Notes under the pieces: model-generated | The model's database searches: none | Seen by the model: only the letters and a program-made list of their open reading frames with translations | Told to the model about the DNA's origin: nothing | Program-made: the position numbers and the translations under genes | Source of the DNA: Podochytrium sp. JEL0797 | Taxonomy: Eukaryota > Chytridiomycota > Chytridiomycetes > Chytridiales > Chytriomycetaceae | NCBI GenBank assembly: GCA_027596195.1 | Contig: JADGJG010000968.1 | Coordinates: 1 to 10,375 of the forward strand | Reading direction: 5' to 3' | Length of the DNA stretch: 10,375 bases | Part shown: positions 1-7,617 of the stretch, piece after piece | Position numbering within the stretch: the first letter of the stretch is position 1 | How the letters are laid out: every line of letters starts with the position of its first letter

Positions 1-106
1 CCGCCCCCCCCCCCCCCCCCCCCGGCCCCGGCCCCCCGCGCGCCCGCGGCGGGGGGGGGCGGGGCCGGGGGGGGGGGGCGGGGGGGGGCCCGGGGCCGGG
101 GGGGGG
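1..106. repeat. G/C-only low-complexity tract
   Basis: The first 106 bases contain no A or T. A C-rich arm (about 1-38) is followed by a G-rich arm (about 50-106), and blocks such as ggcccc and ggggcc are roughly complementary, so the tract could fold back on itself. No function is visible. It is most simply a sequencing or assembly artefact at a contig end, or a polished-over homopolymer region. A real G-quadruplex-type tract cannot be excluded. The reading frame of the following gene runs through it only because it cannot contain a stop codon. Confidence 0.8.
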
Positions 107-107
107 T

Positions 108-365
108 GGTGGGTCGGGGAAAAACCGAAGGTTTAGTGCTAGTGGTGGTGGTGGTGGTGGTGGGCAGCAACAGCAGCAACAGCAACAACATCATGCATAC
201 TCTGAAAGTAGCGCGAATGCGTCGTGGAATAGTGGAGGGCCCGGGTCGGGTGCTGCGATACCGAGGGGGTATTCTGCGGGAGCGGCTGCGAGTGGGAGTG
301 GGTGGCAGTTGATGCAGATGGTTCCTGTTATGTTTGCGCCGCATGCATACACTCAGCAGCAGCAC

Positions 366-397
<32 letters not shown>

Positions 398-1772
398 AGG
401 AGGCCAGCCGAACTCGTTTCAAACGCTCCAACAACAGCAACTACAGAACCAACAAGCACGGTATTTTATGCCGTATCATCCGCAGCCCATGATACATCCC
501 AACATGGCGGGTGGGATGGTCCTTGCGGGTGGTGGTTCGGGCCCGGAGGAATCCGGGGTTGGTGCTGAAGCGTCCAAGTACAAGCACTCCTCGTCGTTGC
601 TCTCGTCTCCGTGTGCAACGTCGTCTACTATGGCTGTTTCTGACGAAAGTTCATCAGTCATTTCTTGCTCCGCCTCCTCCACCTCGTCGGCTTCCGATGC
701 GCCGTCCATGCGACTCTCGATTGTCACGACCATGCAACCTCCTGCCGCGTCATCTCTCTCCCACGTCAACGGCAACACCACTGCTTCCGGTGGACCCAGT
801 GCATTCCGTAGAAACAGCTCCAAAGAAAGCACCACGAACGGGGTCATGGGATTCACGTCTCCACAGTCCTCCTCCTGGGTTCCATGGCTCACATCTCCCG
901 CCATGGCCCCCACTTTTACCCCTTCGAGTCCTTCCTGCATCAACCCAATGTACCCGAACGCGGGTGCTGGTGATGGGACCAACGCACTTCTGTCTCCGCA
1001 AGTTGGGGAAGAGTTCCATTCGAGGTTTTCGGATCAGCAAACGAATCATGGGACTCATTATCTTGTTTCTCCGGCGTCTCCGTATGGGGCGTTGCAGGCG
1101 CAGTATCAGTTTATGCAGCATCAGCAGCAGCAGCAGCAGATGTATATGTTTCAGCAGCAGCAACAGCAGCATCAACCTCCGCCGCAGCAGCAACAGCATT
1201 GGTCGATTGGTCAACCGATTCTGTCTCCTCTGCCGATGACGACGTCTAGCGGTGGTGTGCCGGTTCTTTCTATGCCGCCTTCTGGCTCGCTGGCTCCAAC
1301 GAGTCCGACGGCCGTTGGTCCCTCTTCTCACAACAACAACGTGGGGACTCACGCCCAACAATCACGGGCTGCGGGTCTTTCAACGTCGACGGGTGTCAAC
1401 CTGCATCCACCGCAACCGCAACTACAACAACCGCCGCGGCGTCGTGGCGGGCCATCGGGGGGGCAGAATGGACACGCTGCGCACGAGATGCATCCTGAGG
1501 TGGAGGGTGGGTCTGGGGAGGTTGTGATGCCGCCGCCGCCTCCGCGGGAGAGGAAAGCGAGTAGTAGTGCGGGTGGACATGCGGCTGGGGAGGCTGCGGC
1601 TGCTGCTTCGCATAACCATGCGCGGAGGCATGGAGCGGGGAAACAGCAAGGGTCCGGGGGGGCGGGAGTAGGCGGTGGGGTGGTGGGGTCGAAGAAGGGC
1701 GGGAATCGGAAAAAGTCCAAGTCGGCTGCTGTTGCTGCTGCTGCTGGTGGATCTCGTGTCGTTGAGTTTTGA
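108..1772 (+). CDS. Glutamine-rich low-complexity protein, 5' end missing
   Basis: I do not recognise this protein. The frame is open from the left edge to the TGA at 1770-1772. The first in-frame ATG is at 312 (486 residues), but the upstream codons already encode a Gly run and a Gln run (about 141-188) in the same style, so the true start probably lies further left or outside the window. Visible features in order are: SGKNRRFSAS, a possible basophilic kinase site; polyGly and polyGln; a Gln tract at about 351-400; a Ser/Thr-rich middle including FRRNSS, a second possible kinase site; a second Gln tract at about 1123-1200 with Met, Tyr and His; a Pro/Gln segment; PPPPPRERK; and a basic, Ala-rich C-terminus with KKGGNRKKSKS. 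No folded domain is evident. The composition suggests an intrinsically disordered regulator, RNA-binding cofactor or transcription factor, which is inference only. The last third is GC-rich with G-ending codons. Confidence 0.75.
351..400 (+). repeat. CAG/CAA repeat coding polyGln
   Basis: A run of mixed CAG and CAA codons encodes an almost pure Gln stretch near the first ATG of the Gln-rich gene. A second run of the same kind lies at about 1123-1200, interrupted by Met, His and Phe codons. The mixture of synonymous codons is the sort that resists slippage. Confidence 0.85.
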
Positions 1773-2050
1773 GATAGGGGGTTGGGTTGGGTGGGGGGGG
1801 GGGGGCATGTCTTTAGCACTGTTTTTGAGTGTATTCGTATATGGGTTTGGATGAGGGGGGTTGGATCCAGTTTGGATTTTTAATATTTCTTTTTTGTGAT
1901 GAAAAAACAACTTTTTAAACCGATTTTATTCTCATTACTCTCTATATTATAAACCCACAAAGGTTAAGATAAGGAAAGAAGGGAAGGGAGGAGGCGAGTG
2001 GAGACGAAGAAGAAAACGCGCACCCAGCAAACAAAAAACAAATCTTGAAA
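1773..2050 (+). other. Intergenic region before the proteasome gene
   Basis: This 278-bp stretch holds the 3' UTR of the Gln-rich gene and the promoter and leader of the proteasome gene. It starts with a G-rich block that includes a G homopolymer at about 1793-1805. An AT-rich part (about 1876-1950, tttttaatatttc and similar) could carry the polyadenylation signal. A purine-rich leader (gaaagaagggaagggaggag) lies just upstream of the ATG at 2051. I see no clear TATA box and no RNA gene. Confidence 0.5.
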
Positions 2051-3248
2051 ATGGAAACGTGCACTTCGCTCCGCTTCCTAGACGCGCCCGGCGTGCTCGC
2101 AGAGGGCATGCGGGCTGCGCGCGACGCAGACGACATCGAGGCAGCCGGCGCAGACATGGCCGACATGGTTCCGCGCGAGTTTGCGCATCCGACCTTTGCG
2201 ATCCCGGCGATAGCGAATGTACGTTGTCTTCTTATAAGAGTACTAGGGAGTACTAGGGAGTACGCATACTCATCTTATTACACGCTATACCACTACTCCT
2301 CGTCCTACTACATCAATAATAATCAGCCCGTCGAGTTCCTCAAACACCAAACTGGGGTAGACGCCAAAAACCGCATCAAGATCCAGCACGGCACCACGAC
2401 GCTCGCCTTCAAGTTCAACGACGGCGTCATCGTCGCTGTCGACTCGCGCGCCACGGGCGGCTCGTACGTCGGTGCGTGGTTTATTTTATTTCGAAACACG
2501 CGGCCCTTTTGTTGATTTTTTGCACAGCTTCGCAGACCGTCAAGAAGGTCATTGAAATCAACCCGTACCTGTTGGGCACCATGGCTGGTGGTGCGGCTGA
2601 TTGCTCCTACTGGGAGCGTGAGCTTGGCAGACGCTGCAGGTGCGTCTCTCTCATTCAATCCCTTTTCTAGGGCTAACCGTTACCCGTAGAATCTACGAGC
2701 TCAACAACAAGGAGCGCATCTCTGTTGCTGCCGCCTCAAAGCTGCTTTCCAACATGGTCTACGCGTACAAGGGAATGGGTCTCTCGATGGTAACCGAAAA
2801 CAAAATTGTGTCGTGTGTCTGCTGACACGAACGTGATAGGGAACCATGGTGACGGGTTGGGACAAGACTGGCCCGCAATTGTACTATGTTGATTCTGACG
2901 GTCAGCGTTTGAAGTCGGACTTGTTCTCTGGTAAATTCCCCACCCACCCTCTTTGCGCCCTCTAACGGATTTCTTTCTATCCATGCTTCGTTGAAACCAG
3001 TCGGTTCTGGATCCACATATGCCTACGGAGTGCTCGACGCTGGATACAGACCTGACCTGACCCCCGCGGAAGCCATTGACCTCGCCAGACGTTCCATCTT
3101 CTACGCCACGTTCAGAGATGCCTACTCTGGAGGTTTCGTGTCGATTTACCATGTGAAGGAGAATGGGTGGGAATTCATGGGAAGAACGGATGTCATGGAT
3201 TTGTATTACCAATATGCGGCGGAGCCCAAGCCTACTCTCAAAGAGTAG
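2051..3248 (+). CDS. PRE2: 20S proteasome subunit beta type-5
   Basis: Six exons: 2051-2218, 2327-2471, 2528-2639, 2690-2789, 2840-2930 and 3001-3248 (287 residues). The product is the chymotrypsin-like catalytic beta-5 subunit of the 20S proteasome, acting in cytosol and nucleus. The precursor has a 78-residue propeptide that ends in HG before Thr79, the Thr1 nucleophile (GTTTLAF). Asp17 and Lys33 of the mature numbering are present (VDSRAT; QTVKK), as are Met45 and Ala49 of the S1 pocket ([16 protein letters not shown]). Other family blocks are [41 protein letters not shown] and RDAYSGG. Introns are 108, 56, 50, 50 and 70 bp with donors such as GTACGT and GTGCGT and branch sites such as CTAAC. 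I chose the ATG at 2051 because the upstream TTG of the same frame is not a fungal start. Nothing suggests inactivation. Human and yeast names are PSMB5 and PRE2. Confidence 0.97.
2219..2326 (+). other. Proteasome intron 1, open in frame
   Basis: This intron starts GTACGT and ends AATCAG. It is 108 bp, a multiple of three, with no in-frame stop, so retaining it would add 36 residues to the propeptide just before PVEFLKHQ. It contains a short tandem repeat of agtactaggg at about 2239-2262. The four other introns of the gene break the frame or contain stops. The call as an intron rests on splice-site quality and on the inserted Tyr/Ser-rich residues, which look unlike a propeptide. Confidence 0.7.
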
Positions 3249-3740
3249 GAGGCTGGATTTTCTTTTTTGCAAGCAAATAAGAGAATGACTGTTGATTAAT
3301 TGTTGATACACTTTGGAGAAGTTTAAGGATGAGTGTGGATGGAGCGCGGGGCACGTCCATACGATAGCGACACTTCAAACTGAGTCAAACTACGTCCCTT
3401 TCACTCTCGCGAGTCGCATAAACAGCCTAGGTCTTTTTAGGTCTTCTTAGGTTCGTCAGTCAGCGCCATCGCCAAGACAACAGCGCGGTGCCTGCCCCCG
3501 CTCATGTGACTGAAACCGAACACCCCCTTCACCCACCCTCAAGACTCCGGGCGCAAGAGATACGCGTTTTCCGGTCGGAAGACCCAGGCTACTCATGCAA
3601 GCACCAGTCAACGAATGCGCGTATTCTTTTCACCTTCCATTCATTCCCCAACCCTCGTCCCCCCGTGCAACCACTCCAAGAAGAACATGGATATTCTGGT
3701 TGTGTAGTGGACTCATCCAGCGAGTAAGGGAACAGCGCGA
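3249..3740 (+). other. Intergenic region: PRE2 3' end and RPS29 promoter
   Basis: The first part (to about 3310) is T- and A-rich and probably holds the PRE2 3' UTR and its poly(A) site (aaataag near 3276), without a perfect AATAAA. The remainder is upstream of RPS29. It contains three phased TAGGT motifs at 3428-3452 and a C-rich stretch at about 3515-3545. Short open frames here have poor protein character and I reject them as genes. Confidence 0.55.
3428..3452 (+). promoter_or_regulatory. Three TAGGT motifs at 10-bp spacing
   Basis: TAGGT occurs at 3428-3432, 3438-3442 and 3448-3452, each separated by CTTTT, CTTCT or similar. The exact 10-bp period places them on the same face of the helix. 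They lie about 320 bp upstream of the RPS29 ATG. Binding by a ribosomal-protein regulator is conceivable, since TTAGGG-related Tbf1 sites are known upstream of ribosomal protein genes in other fungi, but the motif is not identical and the role is inference. Confidence 0.35.
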
Positions 3741-3963
3741 TGCTTGGCGGACAGGCCTCTACAATTTTCTGAAATGGTGCGTGGTCCTGCTGCTGGCCCC
3801 TGCGACGTCCCACAGCCCCATCCCCACCGCCACACCCATCCGATCGCAACGAGACCAACGCCGATGTCACCATGATGGATTGATGTGTTGATGGAGCTGT
3901 TGGAATGGACCTGATGGCAGCAGAATGGGAGTTTGACGTCGGAGAAGGACGAGATGGCATCCC
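3741..3963 (+). repeat. Shared leader cassette, copy A (RPS29)
   Basis: This segment matches 6490-6703 upstream of and within RPL38. Bases 3741-3795 are identical to 6490-6544 over 55 bp, including the 5' UTR end (acaattttctgaa), the ATG and the donor GTGCGT. The match then continues at roughly 80-85% through intron 1, with a 7-bp ggcccct insertion in this copy, and ends at about ggagaaggacgagatg. It covers the probable transcription start, the ATG-only coding exon and the first part of intron 1. Confidence 0.9.
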
Positions 3964-4623
3964 ATCGTTCCTGATGGATCGAAACGACTGCTGCTTATCT
4001 TGCCGTTGCGAATGCCGTATGGCGTTGTGTTGGACCATGGGGCTGGGGTTGGTGGATGTAGAGACGAGAAGGAGGAGGCTATGAACCTGGACGAAACATC
4101 AACCGACCCACTCCCACTCAGCCAATCGAATCAGAGCCATAGATGCTAACGGACTCTGTTTCTGTATTTAGGCTCACTCTGCTGTCTGGAACTCGCACCC
4201 CAAGAACAACTCCAAGGGAGGACGTGGATGGTTAGTTTCGAAACTCTCTGCCGTGGCGACTCCCTCAGCGAAACGCATCCTGCAACCAACGATTCGCGCA
4301 TATTATCATCTTACGGAGATACTCGAATTATTCATCACTCGGACGGGATAGTGGGAGATTGGCATCTTCACGGGTTGATCCTTGGACTCTACGGCTGAAA
4401 CCGATTCAATGCTCTGGATTCTATCGAAGACGTGTGCCTGCTTTCTCTGGACATTCATGATCGGCATCACGCTCTGTCTCTGACCGTCGCTAATCTTTCT
4501 CTTTCGTTATCCAGCCGCGTTTGCGCCCACCAGGCCGGTCTCATCCGCAAGTACGGACTCAACTTGTGCCGTCAGTGCTTCCGCGAGTACGCCGCCGACA
4601 TTGGGTTCATCAAGTACCGTTAA
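3774..4623 (+). CDS. RPS29: 40S ribosomal protein S29 (uS14)
   Basis: Three coding exons: 3774-3776 (the ATG alone), 4172-4230 and 4515-4623, giving 56 residues, the usual length of the family. It is a zinc-binding protein of the 40S head. The zinc site is C21-x2-C24 and C39-x2-C42 ([33 protein letters not shown]). Intron 1 (3777-4171, 395 bp) uses GTGCGT and a TGCTAAC branch site at about 4144. Intron 2 (4231-4514, 284 bp) uses GTTAGT, splits the codon of C21 and ends in TTATCCAG after a CTAAT branch. I chose the ATG at 3774 because it directly abuts a consensus donor, the exon-2 frame begins with AHSAVW as in RPS29 proteins elsewhere (MAH...), and the same arrangement recurs at RPL38. Both introns are long for this window; I looked for snoRNA boxes and found none convincing. 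Confidence 0.95.
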
Positions 4624-4816
4624 GAATCGTGCCGCCCCGGAAAAGAGGAAGTTTTTTGGATTCCTCAAGAGAAACCACTTTTCCGATCAGTTTGGGATCT
4701 TTTTGTTGGGAATGCGGGGATGGAATTATTCTTCTTTTCGTGCTTGTGTGTTTCAAGAAACCCATGTTGATTCGTTTCTTCGTCATTTCCTCTCATTTTC
4801 GTTATCTTTCGGAAAG

Positions 4817-6249
4817 ATGGCCGGATCCGAACCTGTTTTCTTCCGGCGTGTGTTGGACTCGGACCAGGCCAAGGCAGTGACCAAGGCGAATGCGATCGTG
4901 CTTGCTTCGACGTCCTCTGCGGTTGCGAGTGTCGTTGCGGGTTATCCGTTCGACCTGATCAAAACCCGGATGCAGGCCTTCCGCTACCCGTCCAACATGG
5001 CCTGCATCAAGGAGATCTACACGCTGGACGGTAGTACACTATATTCCTTCTATTCTGTGGCAGTTGCTGTTTGTCAGAAATCTAAGATCGATCATTCCCA
5101 GGCGGCATGATTGGCTTCTTCCGCGGCATGGCCCCTATTCTCGTGACTGTCTCCATCTTTCGAACCATATCCTTCTCAGCGTATACGTCTGTGAAGCCCG
5201 TCCTGATGAACCAATTCGAGAATCCGTCCACCTTTCCGCGAAACCTGCAATCGATTCTTGACACGCTCGCTATTCCGGTGCAAGTTGATCGGTACATTGC
5301 GAGTATTCCTGCTGTTTCGCTTCCTAGTATGAACCTCAATATCAGTTGGGAGCCTCTAAAGGATCACGCGAAATCGTACTTGTCGCCCGAATCTGTGGCA
5401 AGAATCAACACAATGCAAACGCCAAGCTCTGCTCACGTTTGGTCCTCCATCCTCGCTGGATCCTGTGCAGGTTCTATCGTTGCGACCCTGAACGCTCCCC
5501 TCGAATTCATCAAGATCCAACGCCAACTCGACACAAAGATGCGACACACGCCTCTTTCGTCCAATGTGATTGAGAAAATGGTGGAGTCCAGTGCTGGTGC
5601 TGTTGCGTCGGGAACCGCGGGGGGGCTTGGAGAAGGAGCGGCTGTGTCGAGTGTGACGAAGATGATGGAGCAGAGGGAGTCGGCGGCGGTGAAGAAACCG
5701 CGGGTGGGTGGGGGGAAAGGGGTGAAGCATAGGCATTTGAATGCGTGGGAGTGGGGAAGGAGGATTGTGAGGGAGAAGGGGGTGCTTGGGCTTTATAGTG
5801 GGTATAGTTATCATTTGGCGCGAGATTTGATTGGGACGGGGATGTATTTTGGGGGGTATGAGAGTATGAAGGTTTTATTTACGCCGAGGGGGGAGGTTGC
5901 GGGGTCGATGGTGCATATGATGGCGGGGGGGTTGAGTGGGACGTTGTCGTGGATTATTTTGTTCCCGATTGACTTGGTGAGTTGTCTAACGCGTTTTTGG
6001 CAAGCATACGCGACTACAACTTGTGAAACTAATTGCAACTCACTTTAGACCAAGTCCGTCATGCAGAAAGAAGCCATGCAACCGATTCCAAAGTACACTT
6101 CTGCACGACAATTCATTGCGCGAAGGTTCAAGAGCGGAGGCATTCGGGGATTCTATCACGGCATTGGCGCTCAGTTGACGAGATCGTTTCCGGTTCACGC
6201 AATGAACTTTTTGATTTATGAACACGTGTTGAAATGGTGCAGGCGGTGA
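4817..6249 (+). CDS. Mitochondrial carrier family (SLC25) transporter
   Basis: Three exons: 4817-5030, 5102-5976 and 6049-6249 (429 residues). It is an inner-membrane solute carrier built of three repeats. The signatures are PFDLIKTRMQ (from residue 44), PLEFIKIQRQL (from 204) and PIDLTKSVMQ (from 360). Downstream motifs GFFRGM, GLYSGY and GFYHGIG are the usual repeat ends. The protein is over 100 residues longer than the usual ~300. One insertion lies between repeats 1 and 2 (about residues 110-175) and a Gly/Ser/Lys-rich one lies in the loop after the second signature (about 220-275). Introns are 71 and 72 bp; the second splits the third signature between Leu363 and Thr364. The start is the ATG at 4817; earlier codons of the same frame run back into RPS29. 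The substrate cannot be read from sequence. Codons in about 5590-5960 end mostly in G or T, unlike the C-ending codons before, with several G runs. Confidence 0.93.
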
Positions 6250-6489
6250 ATTGAACTGCATGAGTATTTTAGAAACGGGGTTGGGAGGACCAACCTTCAT
6301 TCAATAAAGTTAGAATGAGAAGATAGAGGAAAGGAGGTGGGAGAGAAGGGAAAAAGGGAATATCCGCTAGCGAACAACAAAAGCGGGGTGACCATTAAAC
6401 ATTGCATCTTTATATCGCGTATACTGGCAATGCCTCGAAAAGCAAAAGCTCCCAGGACGGGCAGGTCGAGTGATATTGCGAGTTCGCGG
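6250..6489 (+). other. Carrier 3' UTR and RPL38 promoter
   Basis: About 240 bp separate the carrier stop from the shared leader cassette. It contains the AATAAA signal, a purine-rich stretch (about 6317-6360) and no recognisable TATA box. It does not resemble the sequence upstream of RPS29, so the similarity between the two ribosomal genes starts abruptly at 6490. Confidence 0.5.
6303..6308 (+). terminator. Poly(A) signal AATAAA of the carrier gene
   Basis: A perfect AATAAA lies 54 bp past the carrier stop codon, in a suitable place for 3'-end processing. Confidence 0.6.
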
Positions 6490-6703
6490 TGCTTGGCGGA
6501 CAGGCCTCTACAATTTTCTGAAATGGTGCGTGGTCCTGCTGCTGCGACGTCCGACGACCCCATCCCCACCCACACGCCCATCCGATCGCAACGAGGCCAA
6601 CGCCAATGTCGCTAAGATGGATGGATGTATTGATGGAGGTGGTGTAATGGACTTGATGTCATCGGATTGAGTTTGCCGGCGGAGAAGGACGAGATGCCAT
6701 CGT
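6490..6703 (+). repeat. Shared leader cassette, copy B (RPL38)
   Basis: Second copy of the leader seen at 3741-3963: 55 identical bases (6490-6544), then a diverged but alignable intron section with shared blocks ccatccgatcgcaacgag, ggagaaggacgagatg and several TGATGG words. It supplies the 5' UTR, the ATG at 6523 and the first ~180 bases of intron 1 of RPL38. Confidence 0.9.
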
Positions 6704-7287
6704 GTCTCCCTCAGTCCTTGACGCTCCTCAAGACACAATCGCCCGAATATTCAGCAAATCGAATCAATTCATGGACGAAGTGGAGGGGTTTCAGAGGGGG
6801 GTCGTAATGACTCTCGGCTGTGTGGAACGAAACCCGATGACTCGTCAACTCGCATCCGGATTCCATTCGCCGTTGATCTTATCGGCTGTTGAAGTCTCGG
6901 ATCATCATACTGCCATCAGCATCTCATCCATCATCTCCCTCCATCCTGCGCTTGTCGAAATATTTTCTAAATTCAATCCTCCCCTCAACAGCCAAAGCAA
7001 ATTACCGAGATCAAGGAGTTCCTTCTCACTGCTCGCAGAAAGGATGCTAAATGTTCGTATTGGTTTTCGTATTGAGATTCCTCTATTTGTATTCGAACTG
7101 CTAACGCGTTTTCCCAACCTTTCCAGCCATCAAGATCAAGAAGAACGGAAACCAGTACAAGTTCAAGGTCAGATGCTCGAAGTACCTCTACACTTTGTCT
7201 GTCGCCGATGCCGACAAGGCCAAGAAGTTGAGACAGTCCCTCCCGCCGACTCTCCAGCTCATTGACTTGGACAAGAAGGCCAAGTAA
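6523..7287 (+). CDS. RPL38: 60S ribosomal protein L38 (eL38)
   Basis: Three coding exons: 6523-6525 (the ATG alone), 6992-7052 and 7127-7287, giving 74 residues, near the family length. It is a small protein of the 60S subunit. Family blocks visible are [38 protein letters not shown], and [14 protein letters not shown] near the C-terminus. Intron 1 (6526-6991, 466 bp) starts GTGCGT. Intron 2 (7053-7126, 74 bp) starts GTTCGT, has a GCTAACG branch site and ends TTCCAG. The codon of Ser22 is split by intron 2. The start is inferred from the abutting donor and from the identical layout in RPS29; no ATG occurs in frame with exon 2 nearer to it. There is an AATAAA at 7363. Confidence 0.94.
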
Positions 7288-7617
7288 ACGCGTTTTCTAT
7301 ACTCGTTTTGCTACAGCATTTTTTGTACGAAGAAAGGGGATTCAAAAGGCACGTGATTTGTCAATAAATGAACTTTGGCTTGCTTTTCGGCTCGTTTCCA
7401 AGGATCTCTGTATGGGGGTACGCGCTGGATGAGAAGCGCCAGACATTTCGTGAGACTTCGTGGTTGTGAGGACGGAGCGGCGACGAGTTACGCGGGTGGG
7501 ACACATGGGGGATGGACGTAAGAAAACGAAGTTCCATATATTTGCCCCATTTTTTCCAACGAAACCCCTTAACCCTGTTTATCCCAACCAACTTTTCGAT
7601 TCGACTCCCCGAACCTG
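7288..7617. other. Intergenic region after RPL38
   Basis: The left part is the RPL38 3' UTR with AATAAA at 7363-7368. The rest is about 250 bp with no good open frame and a short T/C-rich stretch at 7540-7600. If the minus-strand gene ending at 7618 is real, this is the space between two convergent genes. Confidence 0.5.
7363..7368 (+). terminator. Poly(A) signal AATAAA of RPL38
   Basis: Perfect AATAAA about 76 bp past the RPL38 stop codon. Confidence 0.6.

Noticed and set aside
476..982. 168-codon minus-strand open frame inside the Gln-rich gene
   Set aside because: It is antisense to a low-complexity, stop-poor coding region, has no start or splice context of its own and shows no family motif.
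1349..1910. Pro-rich minus-strand frames opposite the end of the Gln-rich gene
   Set aside because: They are mirror images of Gly- and Gln-rich codons and G runs; the composition explains their openness.
3488..4038. Open frames upstream of and within intron 1 of RPS29
   Set aside because: They overlap the promoter and the leader cassette shared with RPL38, their products do not resemble each other between the two copies, and the splicing model accounts for the region.
3777..4171. Possible intronic snoRNA in the ribosomal gene introns
   Set aside because: TGATG words resemble box C but no properly spaced box D with terminal stem, and no H/ACA hairpins, could be found by eye.
6702..7265. 187-codon plus-strand open frame across RPL38
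   Set aside because: It runs out of frame through RPL38 exons 2 and 3 and both introns; the RPL38 reading is clearly correct.
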